The notes below the pieces were generated by a model. That model was not told where the DNA came from and did not search any database. It saw only the letters and a list, made by a program, of their open reading frames with translations. 64,000 nt of DNA from Phenylobacterium zucineum HLK1 (GTDB taxonomy: Bacteria > Pseudomonadota > Alphaproteobacteria > Caulobacterales > Caulobacteraceae), in the NCBI RefSeq assembly GCF_000017265.1, contig NC_011143.1:248001-312000 (forward strand), written 5' to 3'. The stretch's first letter is position 1, and each line of letters starts with the position of its first letter. This document shows positions 1-8,838 of this stretch, piece by piece. The translations under genes were made by a program, and so were the position numbers.

Positions 1-1169
1 CCCGTGCCGCCGGCGATGGTGTCGTCGCCCATGCCGCCTTCGATCATGTCGTGGCCCGCCCCGGCGTCGAGGGAGTCGGCGCCGTCCATGCCCATCAGCT
101 CGTCGGCCATCGCCCCGCCAACCAGGGTGTCCGCGCCCATGCCGCCGTCCAGGCGGTCCATGCCGTCGCCGCCGTCCAGCAAGTCGTCTCCGGCGTCGCC
201 CTGCAGGATGTCGTCGCCGCCAGCGCCGGTCAGCGTGTCATTGCCGTCGCGGCCGAACATGTTGTCCCAGGTCGCGCCGCCGGTGAGCTCGTCGTCATGG
301 AGCGTGCCGACCACCACCTGATAGGCTTCGTCACCTTGAAAGCCGAACCGCGCGGGCCCGTCGCGCAACTCGTCGTCGGCCGCCTTATCGAATTTCTCAC
401 CGTGCAACCGGCGCTCGTGAGCCGTGGGGCCTTCCGAACTGGGCGACGGTCGCTCGGCTGTCGGTCCGGCCGGGTCCTGCGCTCCGGGCGGAAGGTCCGG
501 CGCGTCGGCGAACATGAAGTCGTCCTGCGCCAGATCGGACTGCCGCACTCCCTCGAGCAGCACCGAGCCGCCCGCCCAGCTGATCCGGACCCCCGCGGCG
601 GTGTCCTGGAAGCTGAGGTCTTCCCAGCCCAGGCCACGCAAGGCGAGGTGGTCGAACATGCCAGGACCGGCCGTGAAGTCGCGGATCACATCGTCCCCGC
701 TCGTGCGGTCCACCGCAAACGCGTCCGGGCCGAGCCCGCCGACCAGGGTGTCGTTGCCCAGGCCGCCTTCAAGGTCGCCGTGGCCCGCGCCTTCGTCCAG
801 GTAGTCGTCGCCTTCGTCGCCGTGCAGCGAGTCCGCCTCCGCAGCGCCGAATAGGCGATCGCGGCCAGAGCCGCCGATTAGCCGATCGCTGCCGTCCCCG
901 CCGCTCAGGGTGTCGCGACCCTGATCGCCATAGAGGACGTCATCTTGGTCGCCCCCGGTGAGGAGATCGGCTCCGGACAATCCCCACAAGTGGTCGCGCG
1001 CCTCATCGCCGGTCAGGACGTCCGGCTCGCTGCCGCCTACGGCCAACTTGTAGTCGTAGGGCACATGTCCGGCGTCGAAGTCGAACACCAGCCCGCCGCG
1101 CGCAATGTAGTCGTCGGCCAACTCCTGAAGGGGCCGTTCTTTCCAATGATGAGTAGGTTTGTGCGACAT
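1..1169 (-). CDS. RTX calcium-binding repeat protein, cut by window edge
   Basis: The frame is open from an ATG at 1169 to the window edge, so about 389 residues of the N-terminal part are visible. It carries two blocks of glycine/aspartate nonapeptides of the form GGxGxDxLx, at roughly residues 45-150 and 285-390. Between them lie a short non-repeat stretch with a DFTAGPG-type motif and a charged linker. Such repeats bind calcium outside the cell in proteins exported by type I secretion. There is no signal peptide, as expected for that route. An AGAGGGG ribosome-binding site sits a few bases before the ATG. No adjacent ABC or membrane-fusion secretion genes are visible. The product could be an enzyme or a structural surface protein; the C-terminal part that would decide this is outside the window. 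Confidence 0.85.
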   Translation of the reverse strand, partial: MSHKPTHHWKERPLQELADDYIARGGLVFDFDAGHVPYDYKLAVGGSEPDVLTGDEARDHLWGLSGADLLTGGDQDDVLYGDQGRDTLSGGDGSDRLIGGSGRDRLFGAAEADSLHGDEGDDYLDEGAGHGDLEGGLGNDTLVGGLGPDAFAVDRTSGDDVIRDFTAGPGMFDHLALRGLGWEDLSFQDTAAGVRISWAGGSVLLEGVRQSDLAQDDFMFADAPDLPPGAQDPAGPTAERPSPSSEGPTAHERRLHGEKFDKAADDELRDGPARFGFQGDEAYQVVVGTLHDDELTGGATWDNMFGRDGNDTLTGAGGDDILQGDAGDDLLDGGDGMDRLDGGMGADTLVGGAMADELMGMDGADSLDAGAGHDMIEGGMGDDTIAGGT

Positions 1170-1273
1170 AGACCCCTCTAAGATTACAGTACAGGGAAGG
1201 TTTCCGCGCGCCACGCGGGCCGCAGAACTTTGCCCTTAACTGCTCTTCGAAGCGCCAGTTCCAGCCCGGGCGG

Positions 1274-1296
1274 CGGCGGCGCAAGAATTGCCGCCG
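1274..1296 (-). terminator. Weak hairpin after cueR
   Basis: A 7-bp perfect stem (CGGCGGC/GCCGCCG) with a 9-base loop lies just beyond the cueR stop. There is no clear U-tract, so this is a weak candidate for ending the copA-cueR transcript. Confidence 0.3.
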
Positions 1297-1307
1297 GAGC
1301 GCCTCGT

Positions 1308-1739
1308 TCAGCGGCCCCGATCGACCGACCGGGCGATTTCGTCGCCCTCCTCCTCGCCAGTAAGGTCAACGAGGATCGGGCAGTCGGGGCGGTCGTCGCC
1401 GGCGCAAGCGCGGGAAAGGCGCTGGAGCGTGTCCACCATCGCCTGCATCTCCGTCAGCCGAGCTTCAAGTTCGGCCACATGGCGATCGGCGATCGCCTTC
1501 ACGTCTCGGCTTGGCCGTGCGCGGTCGCGCCAGAGCGACAGAAGCTGCACGATCTCCGGCACTGAAAACCCCAGGGAACGCGCGCGTTTAATGAACCGCA
1601 GTTCGTTGATTTCGCGCGGGCCATATTCCCGGTAATTCGAACCGGTCCGGTTCGCAGGGCGGACCAGGCCGATCGAGTCGTAATACCGGATCATCTTCGC
1701 GGACACGCCGGAAGCTTTCGCGGCCTGGCCGATGTTCAT
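1308..1739 (-). CDS. cueR: CueR-type copper-responsive MerR regulator
   Basis: This is a 143-residue MerR-family activator. The N-terminal winged helix-turn-helix has the typical RYYDSIGL motif near residue 18. A long dimerisation helix follows, then a metal loop with cysteines at residues 112 and 120, the spacing that binds Cu(I) or Ag(I) in CueR. The start codon overlaps the copA stop as ATGA, so the two genes are translationally coupled and co-transcribed. The product probably controls the dyad at 4294-4314 upstream of copA, giving autoregulation. Ag(I) or Au(I) specificity cannot be excluded. Confidence 0.93.
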   Translation of the reverse strand: MNIGQAAKASGVSAKMIRYYDSIGLVRPANRTGSNYREYGPREINELRFIKRARSLGFSVPEIVQLLSLWRDRARPSRDVKAIADRHVAELEARLTEMQAMVDTLQRLSRACAGDDRPDCPILVDLTGEEEGDEIARSVDRGR

Positions 1740-4255
1740 GCTGCGCCTCCGGGGATCGCGACCGGTTCGGGTTCGCCCCTCGGCTCAGGGGCGGCCGTTG
1801 AGCGGAAGCGGCGCAGACGCAGCGCATTTCCGACGACGCTGACGCTGGAGAGCGCCATGGCGCCGGCTGCGACCATCGGCGAGAGCAGGACGCCGAACAA
1901 GGGATAGAGCAGCCCGGCGGCGACCGGAATCAGCAAGATATTGTACCCGAACGCCCACAGCAGATTTTCCCGAATGTTGTTGAGCACGGCCCGGCTGAGC
2001 GCGATGGCGGTGGCCACCGCGCGTAGGTCGCTTCGCATCAGCACCACGTCCGCGCTCTCGATGGCGATGTCGGTGCCGGCGCCCATCGCCAGTCCGACGT
2101 CGGCGGTGGCCAGCGCCGGGGCGTCGTTGACGCCGTCGCCCACGAAGGCGACCCGGCCATACCGCTGCTGCAGCGCCTTCACCGCCTCCGCCTTGCCGTC
2201 CGGCAGCACCTCGGCCAAGACATCGTCCAGTCCCAGAGCCGCCGCCACGGCGCCGGCCGTGCGCCGGTTGTCGCCGGTCACCATCACCACCTTCAGGCCG
2301 GTGCGGTGCAGGGCCGTCAGGGCCTCGGGCGTCGTTGGTTTGATCGGATCGGCGACGGCCAACAGGCCGGCGAGCTCCCCATCGATGGCGGCATAGAGCG
2401 GCGTCTTGGCCTGGGCGGCCATCTGCTCGGCCGCATGCGCAACAGGTGAGATCGGGACTCCCAGGTGCGCCATGAAGCGATCCGCCCCCACCTCGATGCG
2501 GCGGCCCGCGACCTGGGCGCGCGCGCCAAATCCCGGAACCGCCTCGAACGCCTCAGCCTCTGGAACCTTCAGGCCCTTCGCTTTAGCCGCCTCGACGATG
2601 GCCTGGGCGATCGGGTGTTCCGAGCGGGTTTCGACGGCCGCCACGAGGCGCAGGAGCTCAGCCTCCTCGAAGCCCGGGGAGGGGTCCAGGTCGGTCAGCG
2701 CCGGCCGCCCGAGCGTCAGGGTGCCCGTCTTGTCGAAGATGACCGCCCGGACGCTGTTCAGGGTCTGCAGGGCCTCGCCATGGCGGAAGAGGATGCCGAG
2801 TTCGGCGGCCTTGCCGGTGCCGACCATGATCGACGTGGGCGTCGCCAAGCCCATGGCGCAGGGGCAGGCGATGATCAGCACCGCCACGGCGTTCACCATC
2901 GCGAAACTGAGGGCCGGGGCGGGGCCCACCGCCAGCCAGACAGCGAAGGTGAGCGCCGCAGCGCCGATCACCGCCGGAACGAACCAGCCGGTCACCTTGT
3001 CCACGAGCGCCTGGATCGGCAGCTTGGCGCCCTGGGCCGCCTGGACCATGCGGACGATCTGCGACAGCAGAGTCGCGGCCCCCACCTTCGTGGCCCTGAA
3101 GCGGAAGGCGCCGGTCTTGTTGACCGTCCCGCCGACCACGTCGTCGCCGACGCCCTTGGCGACGGGGACCGGTTCGCCCGTGATCATGGACTCGTCCACG
3201 AACGACGCGCCTTCGACCACCTGTCCGTCCACCGGAACCCGTTCGCCCGGCCGCACGGCGACCACGTCGCCGGCGAGAACCTGGGCGATAGGGATCTCGC
3301 TTTCCTCGCCGTTGCGCAGCACACGGGCTGACTTCGCCTGCAGAGTCATGAGCCGCTTGATGGCCTCGCTCGTCCGGCCCTTGGCCTGCGCTTCGAGGAG
3401 GCGGCCGACCAGGATCAAGGTCACGATCACCGCGGCCGCTTCGTAATAGACGTGGTCGACGCTCTCCGGCAGCAGCCGTGGAGCAAAGGTGGCGACAGCG
3501 GAGTAGGCGAACGCGGCGCTGGTCCCGAGCGCCACCAGGGAGTTCATGTCGGGAGTGCGCCGGACGAGGTTCGGCAGGCCCTTGGCGAAGAACCGCAGCC
3601 CCGGCCCGAAGAGAACGAAAGCGGCCAGTCCGAAGCTGATGATGCGCCACGGCTGTTCCCCGATGACGCCCACCAGCCAGTGATGCACGCCCGGAATGAC
3701 GTGGCGCGCCATCTCGATGATGAAGAGCGGAGCTGTGGCGACCGCGGCGAGCACCACGGAGCGCCGGAGCCCCGTGACCTCCGCCTCGCGGGCAAGCCGC
3801 TCACGGTCCGCCTGCTCAGACGCCTCCCCCACGGGAGAGGCGCCGTAGCCGGCCCTCTCGACCGCGGCGATGAGAGCCGGGATCTCGGCTGCGCCTTCAA
3901 GCGCCACGATCGCGGCGGTTTCGGTGGCGAGGTTGACGCTCACCGTCAGCACGCCAGGAACGTCCTGCAACGCGCGCTCGACGCGGCCGACGCAGCTGGC
4001 GCAGGTCATCCCATCGATCTTGAGGTCGAAGGTGCGCTTCAGCGGCTCATAGCCGGCGCTGCTTATGGCGTCCACGACGGCCTGGGCGCGTTCCGGGGAA
4101 GTCACCGCTACATGCGCGCGCTCCGCGGCCAGGTTCACCGACGCGGCGGCGACGCCCGGCACCGCCTTGATGGCTTTTTCCACGCGGCCGACACAGCTGG
4201 CGCAGCTCATCCCCAGCACCGGGATGTCGATCGAGGTGAGGGTAGCCTCGGGCAT
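1736..4255 (-). CDS. copA: Copper-exporting P1B-1 ATPase CopA
   Basis: This is an 839-residue heavy-metal P-type ATPase that exports Cu(I) from cytoplasm to periplasm. Two N-terminal HMA domains carry GMSCASC (residue 15) and GMTCASC (residue 82). The transmembrane metal site CPC is near residue 465, the phosphorylation motif DKTGTLT near 508, and the hinge [10 protein letters not shown] near 713. Length and order match CopA. It is the first gene of a two-gene operon with cueR, preceded by a MerR-type operator with 19-bp promoter spacing. The C-terminus is extended and rich in Pro and Glu compared with minimal homologues. The call is secure. Confidence 0.96.
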   Translation of the reverse strand: MPEATLTSIDIPVLGMSCASCVGRVEKAIKAVPGVAAASVNLAAERAHVAVTSPERAQAVVDAISSAGYEPLKRTFDLKIDGMTCASCVGRVERALQDVPGVLTVSVNLATETAAIVALEGAAEIPALIAAVERAGYGASPVGEASEQADRERLAREAEVTGLRRSVVLAAVATAPLFIIEMARHVIPGVHHWLVGVIGEQPWRIISFGLAAFVLFGPGLRFFAKGLPNLVRRTPDMNSLVALGTSAAFAYSAVATFAPRLLPESVDHVYYEAAAVIVTLILVGRLLEAQAKGRTSEAIKRLMTLQAKSARVLRNGEESEIPIAQVLAGDVVAVRPGERVPVDGQVVEGASFVDESMITGEPVPVAKGVGDDVVGGTVNKTGAFRFRATKVGAATLLSQIVRMVQAAQGAKLPIQALVDKVTGWFVPAVIGAAALTFAVWLAVGPAPALSFAMVNAVAVLIIACPCAMGLATPTSIMVGTGKAAELGILFRHGEALQTLNSVRAVIFDKTGTLTLGRPALTDLDPSPGFEEAELLRLVAAVETRSEHPIAQAIVEAAKAKGLKVPEAEAFEAVPGFGARAQVAGRRIEVGADRFMAHLGVPISPVAHAAEQMAAQAKTPLYAAIDGELAGLLAVADPIKPTTPEALTALHRTGLKVVMVTGDNRRTAGAVAAALGLDDVLAEVLPDGKAEAVKALQQRYGRVAFVGDGVNDAPALATADVGLAMGAGTDIAIESADVVLMRSDLRAVATAIALSRAVLNNIRENLLWAFGYNILLIPVAAGLLYPLFGVLLSPMVAAGAMALSSVSVVGNALRLRRFRSTAAPEPRGEPEPVAIPGGAA

Positions 4256-4571
4256 GCGGGGAACTCCTATCCGACGACGCCCGCCTCAGATGGACCTTCC
4301 CATGATGGGAGGGTCAAGGGCCTCGCCAACAAGAGCATTCGCCGGTCTCCCTCGCGCGGAGTTGTAGAAGGTGATCGAGTGCGGGATGCAGACGAGCCGC
4401 GACCTAAGCCGCGCCGCCGGTCAACTCCCGTCTATTCAATACCGATACGCGCCACCCGTCCGAGCCCCTCACATTTTCCAGGCTTCCGACGATCTTTTTC
4501 GCGATGGTCGCTTAGGCAGGAACCTCCCGGCTGAAGAGGGATTGAACGCGCATCGCCACTGGAGAACGGCC
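4256..4571. promoter_or_regulatory. Divergent copA / copper-storage intergenic region
   Basis: This 316-base gap lies between divergently transcribed copA and the Cys-rich storage protein. It contains the CueR-like dyad near the copA side. No second copy of the dyad was seen near the storage gene, and no ORF with convincing coding character lies here. Confidence 0.6.
4287..4317 (-). promoter_or_regulatory. CueR-type operator/promoter of copA-cueR
   Basis: The dyad ACCTTCCC-ATGAT-GGGAGGGT occupies 4294-4314 with one mismatch between the arms. On the reverse strand, TTGACC at 4317-4312 would be the -35 element. Nineteen bases separate it from a poor -10 hexamer (CATCTG). The long spacer around a dyad is the hallmark of MerR-family activated promoters, and the arm sequence matches known CueR boxes. 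Confidence 0.8.
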
Positions 4572-4973
4572 ATGCACGCCCAACAGATGATCAGTACGCA
4601 TCCGCAGGTGCGAGGAAGCACCAATGACAGCCTCGTCCAGTGTATTGAGGCGTGTTACGACTGCGCCCAAGCCTGCACGGCCTGCGCCGATGCTTGTCTG
4701 GGCGAGGACGCGGTGCGCGAGCTTATTCAGTGCATCCGTCTGAACCAGGACTGCGCAGACATCTGCGCGGCAGCCGGCGCGATCGCCTCCCGCCGGACGG
4801 GCTCCAATCCCGAGGCGATCCGCGCGGTGCTGGCCGCCTGCCAGGACGCCTGCCGAGTCTGCGCCGAGGAATGCGAGCGGCACGCCTCGATGCACGAGCA
4901 CTGCCGCATCTGCGCCGAATCCTGCCGGCGTTGTGAGCAGGCCTGCCAAGCCGCCTTGCAGACCGCCCACTGA
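4572..4973 (+). CDS. Four-helix-bundle copper-storage protein (Csp/DUF326-like)
   Basis: This 133-residue protein has about 18 cysteines, mostly in CxxxC or CxxC spacing along amphipathic helices, the pattern of Csp copper-storage proteins. Members of the family bind many Cu(I) ions inside a four-helix bundle. No signal peptide or Tat motif is present, so it resembles the cytosolic Csp3 group. The ATG at 4572 was chosen because it follows a GGAGAACGG site and matches the usual family N-terminus; a longer frame opens upstream but looks non-coding. It is divergent from copA and 16 bases before the DUF305 gene, so it probably joins a copper-induced operon. Confidence 0.88.
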   Translation: MHAQQMISTHPQVRGSTNDSLVQCIEACYDCAQACTACADACLGEDAVRELIQCIRLNQDCADICAAAGAIASRRTGSNPEAIRAVLAACQDACRVCAEECERHASMHEHCRICAESCRRCEQACQAALQTAH

Positions 4974-4989
4974 ACCGCTGAGCAAGACC

Positions 4990-5382
4990 GTGAACAGATC
5001 AGCAATCTTTGCCCTGGGGGCCGCGCTTGTGGCGGGGCCGGCTTTGGCTCAACCCGCCGCGAAACCGGCTCCCGAGCACAAGGGTATGGACCACAGCGCC
5101 ATGCAGCATGGCTCGATGGCCAAGCACGAATACGCGCAAGTCATGCAAGGCATGCACAAGACCATGATGTCGCGGGAGGACGCCGACCCTGATCGGGCGT
5201 TCGCCCTGAAGATGATCGAACATCATCGGATGGGGATCGCTATGGCCGATGTCCTGCAGAAGCACGGCGACAACCCTGACGCTAAACGGATGGCCACGCG
5301 GATGGCCGCAGAGCAGCGTAAGGACATCGCGGAGCTGCAGGCGTGGCTGGACAGAAACGGCGGCCGCACCCCAAAGCCCTGA
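4990..5382 (+). CDS. DUF305-family periplasmic protein
   Basis: This 130-residue protein starts with GTG. A cleavable signal peptide ends in PALA near residue 18. A Met/His-rich segment (GMDHSAMQHGSM) follows, then a DUF305 helical domain with the MIEHHRMGI motif. DUF305 proteins are small ferritin-like or helical proteins often found beside copper genes; a metal-binding periplasmic role is inference. The GTG was chosen because it places the signal peptide correctly, 16 bases after the Csp stop. Confidence 0.82.
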   Translation: MNRSAIFALGAALVAGPALAQPAAKPAPEHKGMDHSAMQHGSMAKHEYAQVMQGMHKTMMSREDADPDRAFALKMIEHHRMGIAMADVLQKHGDNPDAKRMATRMAAEQRKDIAELQAWLDRNGGRTPKP

Positions 5383-5493
5383 TCGCCGGCGTCCGGAAGG
5401 TGTCAACAGCGGGCGCTGGGGTCATCGTGGCGCCGCCGCGGTCTTGGCTCGAGCGTCGGCTGGGCTGTTCGTCCGCACCCAGGAGCAAACCTT

Positions 5494-5724
5494 ATGAAGC
5501 GCATTGCGGCTTCATCAACCGCGCTCGCGATGGCGGCGGCGGCGCTAGCCGGCTGCGGGACGCTGCAAGGCCCGCAGCCGACGGCGGAGCGCCGCGCCGC
5601 TTGTGAGCAGATGCTCACGACCATGGGCGAAGGGGCGACCCACAGCCATACGTCGGACAAGACCGGCGCGGTGAACGCCATGGGCCTCACACACGCTCAA
5701 TGCCGGCGGATGCTCGGCCGCTGA
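5494..5724 (+). CDS. Small secreted lipoprotein
   Basis: This is a 76-residue protein with a lipobox LAGC near residue 21 and an AGGAG site before the ATG. The mature part is about 55 residues with two further cysteines and a TxSHTSDKTG stretch. I do not recognise a family. Its position at the end of the Csp-DUF305 group suggests a role at the periplasmic face during copper stress, but that is inference. Confidence 0.7.
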   Translation: MKRIAASSTALAMAAAALAGCGTLQGPQPTAERRAACEQMLTTMGEGATHSHTSDKTGAVNAMGLTHAQCRRMLGR

Positions 5725-5752
5725 ACCGACGCCGGTTTCCTCCAGGGGCGGC

Positions 5753-6160
5753 TCAGCCGTGATGGGCGAAGACGCGTGTGCGGCCTGTCCGGTCGAGCAG
5801 AAGAAGGGTCGCGTAATTTTCAGACTGCTCCGACGGAGTCTCCATCCCGGGCGAACCGATTGGCATGCCAGGGACGGTGAGCCCGATCGCCTTCGGTTTG
5901 TCCGCCAGCAGACGCGCCACATCGGCGGGCGGAACGTGCCCTTCGACGACATAGCCGCCCACCAGGGCCGTGTGGCACGAAGACAGGGTGAACGGCACCC
6001 CGTATTGGGCGCGAATCGGATTGAGGTCCTGCACCTCCCGCACAATGGGATTGAAGCCGGCCCGGCGCATGTGCGTGATCCAGCCGTTGCAGCAGCCGCA
6101 GTAGGGCGTCTTGTAGACGACCAGGTCGCGTGACGGCGAGGCTTGCGCGCAGCCGCCGGC
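5753..6160 (-). pseudogene. DUF411 metal-binding protein, 5' end removed by IS
   Basis: The surviving part encodes a DUF411 domain with the YCGCC metal-binding motif, the SSCHTALVGGYVVEGHVP core and the GMPIGSPGME signature. DUF411 proteins are periplasmic and often accompany copper systems. Native coding sequence stops exactly at the inner edge of the IS3-type element at 6161, so the signal peptide or lipobox region is gone. Reading continues into the element, and an ATG at 6190 overlaps the transposase stop (TAATG). A signal-less hybrid of 145 residues could therefore still be made in the cytoplasm. An intact paralogue lies at 38209-38658. Confidence 0.85.
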
Positions 6161-6189
6161 TGACCTGCCCCCCGCCGGTCCCTCGATCA

Positions 6190-7101
6190 TTATGAGAGCC
6201 CAGGGGGTTGGTAGCTGATCTCCAGCGCCGGCGGTAGCGGCCGGGCGGTGGAGCTGATCAAGTTGCGCAGCCGGCCGGCCGCGGGGTTCAGACGCACGGC
6301 TTCCGGGGTCAGTCCGCCGTGCGCCGAGTGCGGCCTGACGTGGTTGTAGTCGAGCCGCCAGCGCTCGATGACAGCCCGGGCCTCGGCGAGGTTGGCGAAG
6401 ACCTCCTCGTTCAGGCACTCGTCGCGCAGCTTGCCGTTGAAGCTCTCGACGAAGCCGTTCTGCTGCGGCTTGCCGGGCGCGATGTAATGCCAGTCGACGC
6501 CGGTGCGGTTGGTCCATTCCAGCATGGCCCGGCTGGTCATCTCGGTCCCGTTGTCGCTAACGATGGTCGCCGGCCGGCCGCGCCGGGCGATCAGGGCGTC
6601 CAGCTCGCGGGCCATGCGATGGCCGCCGATCGAGGTGTCGACCACCAGCGCCAGCGCCTCGCGGGTGAAGTCGTCGACGATGCACAGGATCCGGAAGCGC
6701 CGGCCCCAGCTCAGCGTGTCGGCCACGAAGTCCAGGCTCCAGCGCTGGTTCGGCCCGTCCGGCAGCGCCATGGGCGCCCGCGTGCCGGTGGCGCGCTTGC
6801 GGCCGCGCCGCCTTCGCACCGCCAAGCCCTCCTCGCGGTACAGCCGGAAGAGCTTCTTCTTGTTCATGCTGACGCCTTCACGCTCGAGCAGGATGCCGAG
6901 CCGCCGGTAGCCGAAGCGGCGTCGCTCCGCCGCCAGGCCCCGCAGCCGGGCGCGTACCTCCGCATCGCCTGGCTGGGCCACGCGGCGCACTGTCTTCGGA
7001 TCGACCTGGACCAGCCCGCAGGCGCGCCTCTGCGAGAAGCCGCGCTCCGCCATCAGGCGAAGCACGGCCTCCCGGCGCGCTGCAGGCCCGATCAGTTTTT
7101 T
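6190..7101 (-). CDS. IS3-type transposase OrfB (DDE integrase core)
   Basis: This integrase-core transposase subunit is read by -1 frameshift from orfA. An HTH-like segment (QRRACGLV) comes first, then the DDE catalytic domain. Catalytic residues are visible in [15 protein letters not shown] and the E of [10 protein letters not shown]. The length matches intact IS407-group OrfB, so the enzyme may be active. Its TAA stop overlaps the ATG that opens the DUF411 hybrid frame. Confidence 0.92.
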   Translation of the reverse strand, partial: KKLIGPAARREAVLRLMAERGFSQRRACGLVQVDPKTVRRVAQPGDAEVRARLRGLAAERRRFGYRRLGILLEREGVSMNKKKLFRLYREEGLAVRRRRGRKRATGTRAPMALPDGPNQRWSLDFVADTLSWGRRFRILCIVDDFTREALALVVDTSIGGHRMARELDALIARRGRPATIVSDNGTEMTSRAMLEWTNRTGVDWHYIAPGKPQQNGFVESFNGKLRDECLNEEVFANLAEARAVIERWRLDYNHVRPHSAHGGLTPEAVRLNPAAGRLRNLISSTARPLPPALEISYQPPGLS

Positions 7102-7355
7102 CCCAGCAGGTCCTTCAGCGCCGACACGTCGAGCATGGACTCCGCCAAGAGCTTCTTCAGTCGCCGATTCTCGTCCTCCAGCGTCTTCAGCTTCTGGGCA
7201 TCCGACACGTTCATGCCGCTGTACTTCGCCTTCCACCGGTAGAAGGTCTGCTCGCTGATCCCATGCCGCCGGCAAACCTCCGCCGTCGGGCTCCCGGCCT
7301 CCTGCTCCCGCAGCACGCCGATGATCTGCGCCTCGTTGAACCTGCTCTTCTTCAC
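7092..7355 (-). CDS. IS3-type transposase OrfA
   Basis: This is an 87-residue HTH protein of the IS3 OrfA type ([14 protein letters not shown] start). It contains a helix-turn-helix ([17 protein letters not shown]) and a leucine-zipper-like tail. The GTG at 7355 was chosen because it gives the usual family N-terminus and follows GGAG at good spacing. Its end contains the heptamer A-AAA-AAC at 7101-7095, immediately followed by the TGA stop. This is the standard -1 slippery signal for making OrfAB. Confidence 0.9.
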   Translation of the reverse strand: MKKSRFNEAQIIGVLREQEAGSPTAEVCRRHGISEQTFYRWKAKYSGMNVSDAQKLKTLEDENRRLKKLLAESMLDVSALKDLLGKN

Positions 7356-7417
7356 GTCCGTCTCCTCAGGGTGACGGACTCTCACTCAAACCGAGGGATC
7401 AGGAAGGGGGCAGGTCA

Positions 7418-8838
7418 ACTGGTACCACAGCCACTCGGGTCTGCAGGAAGCCCAGGGCCACTACGGGCCCATCATCATCGACCCGGCCGCCCCCGACCCG
7501 GTCGAGTACGACCGCGAGCACGTCGTGGTGCTCGCCGACTTCAGCTTCCTTCATCCGCACCGGATCTTTCAGAAACTCAAGCAGCAGGGTGGGGTCTTCA
7601 ACTATCAGAAGCAAACCATCGCCGGCCTGCTTGCGGGCAAAGACCAGACGCTGCGCGAGCGGATCGAGTGGGCGAAGATGTTGATGGACCCCACCGACAT
7701 CTCCGACGTCACGGGCGCGGTCCTGAAGTTCCTGGTCAACGGCCACGGCCCCAACGAGAACTGGACGGCGCTCTTCAAGCCAGGCGAGCGGGTGCGGTTG
7801 CGGTTCATCAACGCCGCCGCGCAGATGATCTTTAATGTGCGCATCCCGGGCCTGCGCATGACGGTCGTGGCGGCGGATGGACAGAACGTCCGCCCCGTAG
7901 AGGTGGACGAGTTCCAGATCGGCAACGCCGAGACCTATGACGTGATCGTCCAGCCGACGGAGGACCGCGCCTATACCATCGTCTCCGAGGCGGTGGACCG
8001 CTCCGGCATGGGACGCGCCACCCTGGCGCCGCGTCCCGGCATGACGGCGCCCGTGCCGGCGCTGCGGGAGCGCCCCTTGGCCACCATGAAGGATATGGGC
8101 ATGGACATGTCGGCCCATGCCGGGCGCGGCGGGGCGGCCGCGGCCGCCGCGGGCGCGCCGATGGGCCATGGCAACATGCCGGGGATGGACCATGGCGGTG
8201 CGGCCGCCCCCCCGGCGCCGCCAGGGATGGCGCCCCCCAGGCCCCGCGGCTCTGACGTCATGGCGGACATGCCCGGCATGGACATGAACATGCGCGATCC
8301 CAAGAACGCGCCCCAAGTGAAGATGGGACCCGGGGTGCAGATGATCTCCCCGATGCCCATGGACCGCACCGGCGATCCGGGCCAGGGGCTGGAAAGCGTC
8401 GGCCACCGGGTGCTGGTCTACAAGGATCTCGTCGCGCTGGAGCCGAACCCCGACGCTCGGCCGCCGGAGCGCGCGCTCGAAATCCGTCTCACGGGAAATA
8501 TGGAGCGCTTCATGTGGGGCTTCGACGGCAGGAAGTTCAGCGAGAAGCCGCCGCCCTACGCCTTCCGAAGAGGCGAACGCGTGCGCGTCACCCTGGTGAA
8601 CGACACCATGATGACCCACCCGATCCACCTGCACGGCCACTTCTTCGAGCTGGTGCACGCCCCTGTTGGACAGCTGCCCCGCAAGCACACCGTCAATGTC
8701 CTGCCGGGGGGAAAGGTATCGTTCGACATTACCGCCGAAGGCGGCGACTGGGCCTTCCACTGCCACATGCTCTACCACATGCACGGCGGCATGTTCCAAG
8801 TGTTCAAGGTGCGGCCATTCGAAGGAGAGGCCGCATGA
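7418..8838 (+). pseudogene. pcoA: PcoA/CopA multicopper oxidase, N-terminus deleted
   Basis: About 473 C-terminal residues of a CopA-family multicopper oxidase remain. The frame starts mid-codon at the IS end with WYHSHSG, a type-3 copper ligand motif. It continues through the central Met-rich region (repeated MGMDM and GMDMNM motifs) to the C-terminal HPIHLHGHFF and HCHMLYHMHGGM ligands. The Tat signal and the first His-x-His pair of cupredoxin domain 1 are missing, so a functional trinuclear centre is not possible. Family members are about 600 residues. No good start codon lies between the IS end and 7525. Its stop overlaps the copB start. Confidence 0.88.

Larger units (their letters stand above)
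6161..7417 (-). mobile_element. IS3-family (IS407-type) insertion sequence
   Basis: The element is 1257 bp long. Its ends are imperfect inverted repeats beginning TGACCTGCCCCC at 6161 and, on the other strand, at 7417. It carries orfA and orfB with a classic slippery site. The bases flanking the two ends (CGGC on the left, ACTG on the right) do not match. No target-site duplication remains, and a different truncated gene lies on each side. This fits an adjacent deletion or recombination after insertion. Confidence 0.92.

Noticed and set aside
1-1100. Periodic GC-rich repeat as a possible satellite or CRISPR
   Set aside because: The period is that of RTX nonapeptide codons in an open frame, so it is protein-driven.
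4371-4571. Longer N-terminus for the copper-storage protein
   Set aside because: The upstream codons show no family similarity and would cover the promoter; the ATG at 4572 has its own ribosome-binding site.
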